A program made the translations under genes and the position numbers. From assembly GCF_012932215.1 (NCBI RefSeq), contig NZ_CP048788.1, positions 2,294,001 to 2,358,000 on the forward strand: a DNA stretch of 64,000 bases. The letters run 5' to 3'. Under the pieces are notes generated by a model. The model did no database searches and had not been told where the DNA came from. It was given only the letters and a program-made list of their open reading frames with translations. Origin of the DNA: Roseobacter ponti (GTDB lineage Bacteria; Pseudomonadota; Alphaproteobacteria; Rhodobacterales; Rhodobacteraceae). Numbering within the stretch: the stretch's first letter is position 1; the number at the start of each line of letters is the position of its first letter. Below, in pieces: positions 63,981 to 64,000 of the stretch.

Positions 63981-64000
63981 TCAGATCTGCACCACGAGGG
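63981..64000 (-). CDS. 3' end of an upstream gene, perhaps the binding protein (partial)
   Basis: On the minus strand the last bases read as codons ...Leu-Val-Val-Gln-Ile-stop, ending one base before the livH-like ATG. A substrate-binding protein gene would be expected here. Only six codons are visible, so this is a weak, context-based call. Confidence 0.3.

Overview
The window is a piece of chromosome from a GC-rich alphaproteobacterium, most likely a marine member of the Rhodobacterales (Roseobacter group). The indicators are an ActR/PrrA/RegA-type response regulator, GapR, a ScfR-type XRE regulator, the hutF branch of histidine degradation, TadE/TadG proteins, a Blh/Pmp sulfur module, several Liv-type ABC transporters, and the block accB-accC-aat-DUF2155-MlaD-NDUFA12. 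No rRNA, tRNA, CRISPR array or intact mobile element was found. The genus is inferred, not proven.

Layout. 1-0.94 kb: no gene; AT-richer DNA with a tandem GGGGGTATATC motif that may be an integrase-promoter relic. 0.94-7.7 kb: secreted TPR protein, cyclase-TolB-TPR fusion, BKACE plus SDR pair, D-cysteine desulfhydrase-like enzyme. 7.8-11.4 kb: PCu(A)C copper chaperone with a small Cys protein, then tadE-tadE-tadG. 11.9-17.1 kb: dimethylglycine/sarcosine dehydrogenase-like flavoprotein and a PAS-GGDEF-EAL protein. 17.2-23.8 kb: hut locus, hutF-hutC on the minus strand and hutI-hutH-hutU on the plus strand, with a candidate HutC operator between them. 23.8-29.9 kb: ActR-like regulator, AarF kinase-like protein, a PLP lyase/M24 peptidase/EutA-like trio, and gapR-gph. 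30.0-32.5 kb: persulfide/sulfur module (MBL dioxygenase, two YeeE/YedE half-transporters, DUF442 protein).

32.5-37.3 kb: a minus-strand signalling block of receiver protein, small membrane protein, SLC5-type histidine kinase and a FliM/SpoA-like protein with an Asp-Leu-Pro repeat tail. This is the most unusual part of the window. 37.5-44.3 kb: ScfR-like regulator divergent from a five-gene Liv-type ABC operon that has a strong intercistronic hairpin after the binding-protein gene. 44.3-46.9 kb: ProC-like oxidoreductase and AMP-forming acyl-CoA synthetase. 47.0-51.2 kb: accBC, aat, DUF2155, mlaD, NDUFA12-like, RidA. 51.3-53.4 kb: clpX and clpP. 53.5-57.0 kb: photolyase-like FAD protein without the usual N-terminal antenna domain, then PhoX with a Pho-box-like site. 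57.1-60.2 kb: zinc uptake, znuA divergent from zur-znuC-znuB, with a Zur-box-like palindrome between. 60.2-64.0 kb: RidA and a second livFGMH set running off the right edge.

How the genes fit together: the window is mostly scavenging of small nitrogenous and organic solutes (histidine, BKACE substrates, methylated glycines, two Liv importers, the lyase/M24/EutA trio), phosphate and zinc scavenging, sulfide handling, and housekeeping. Gene order, overlaps and DNA motifs were read by eye. Functions rest on recognised family motifs, without any database search.
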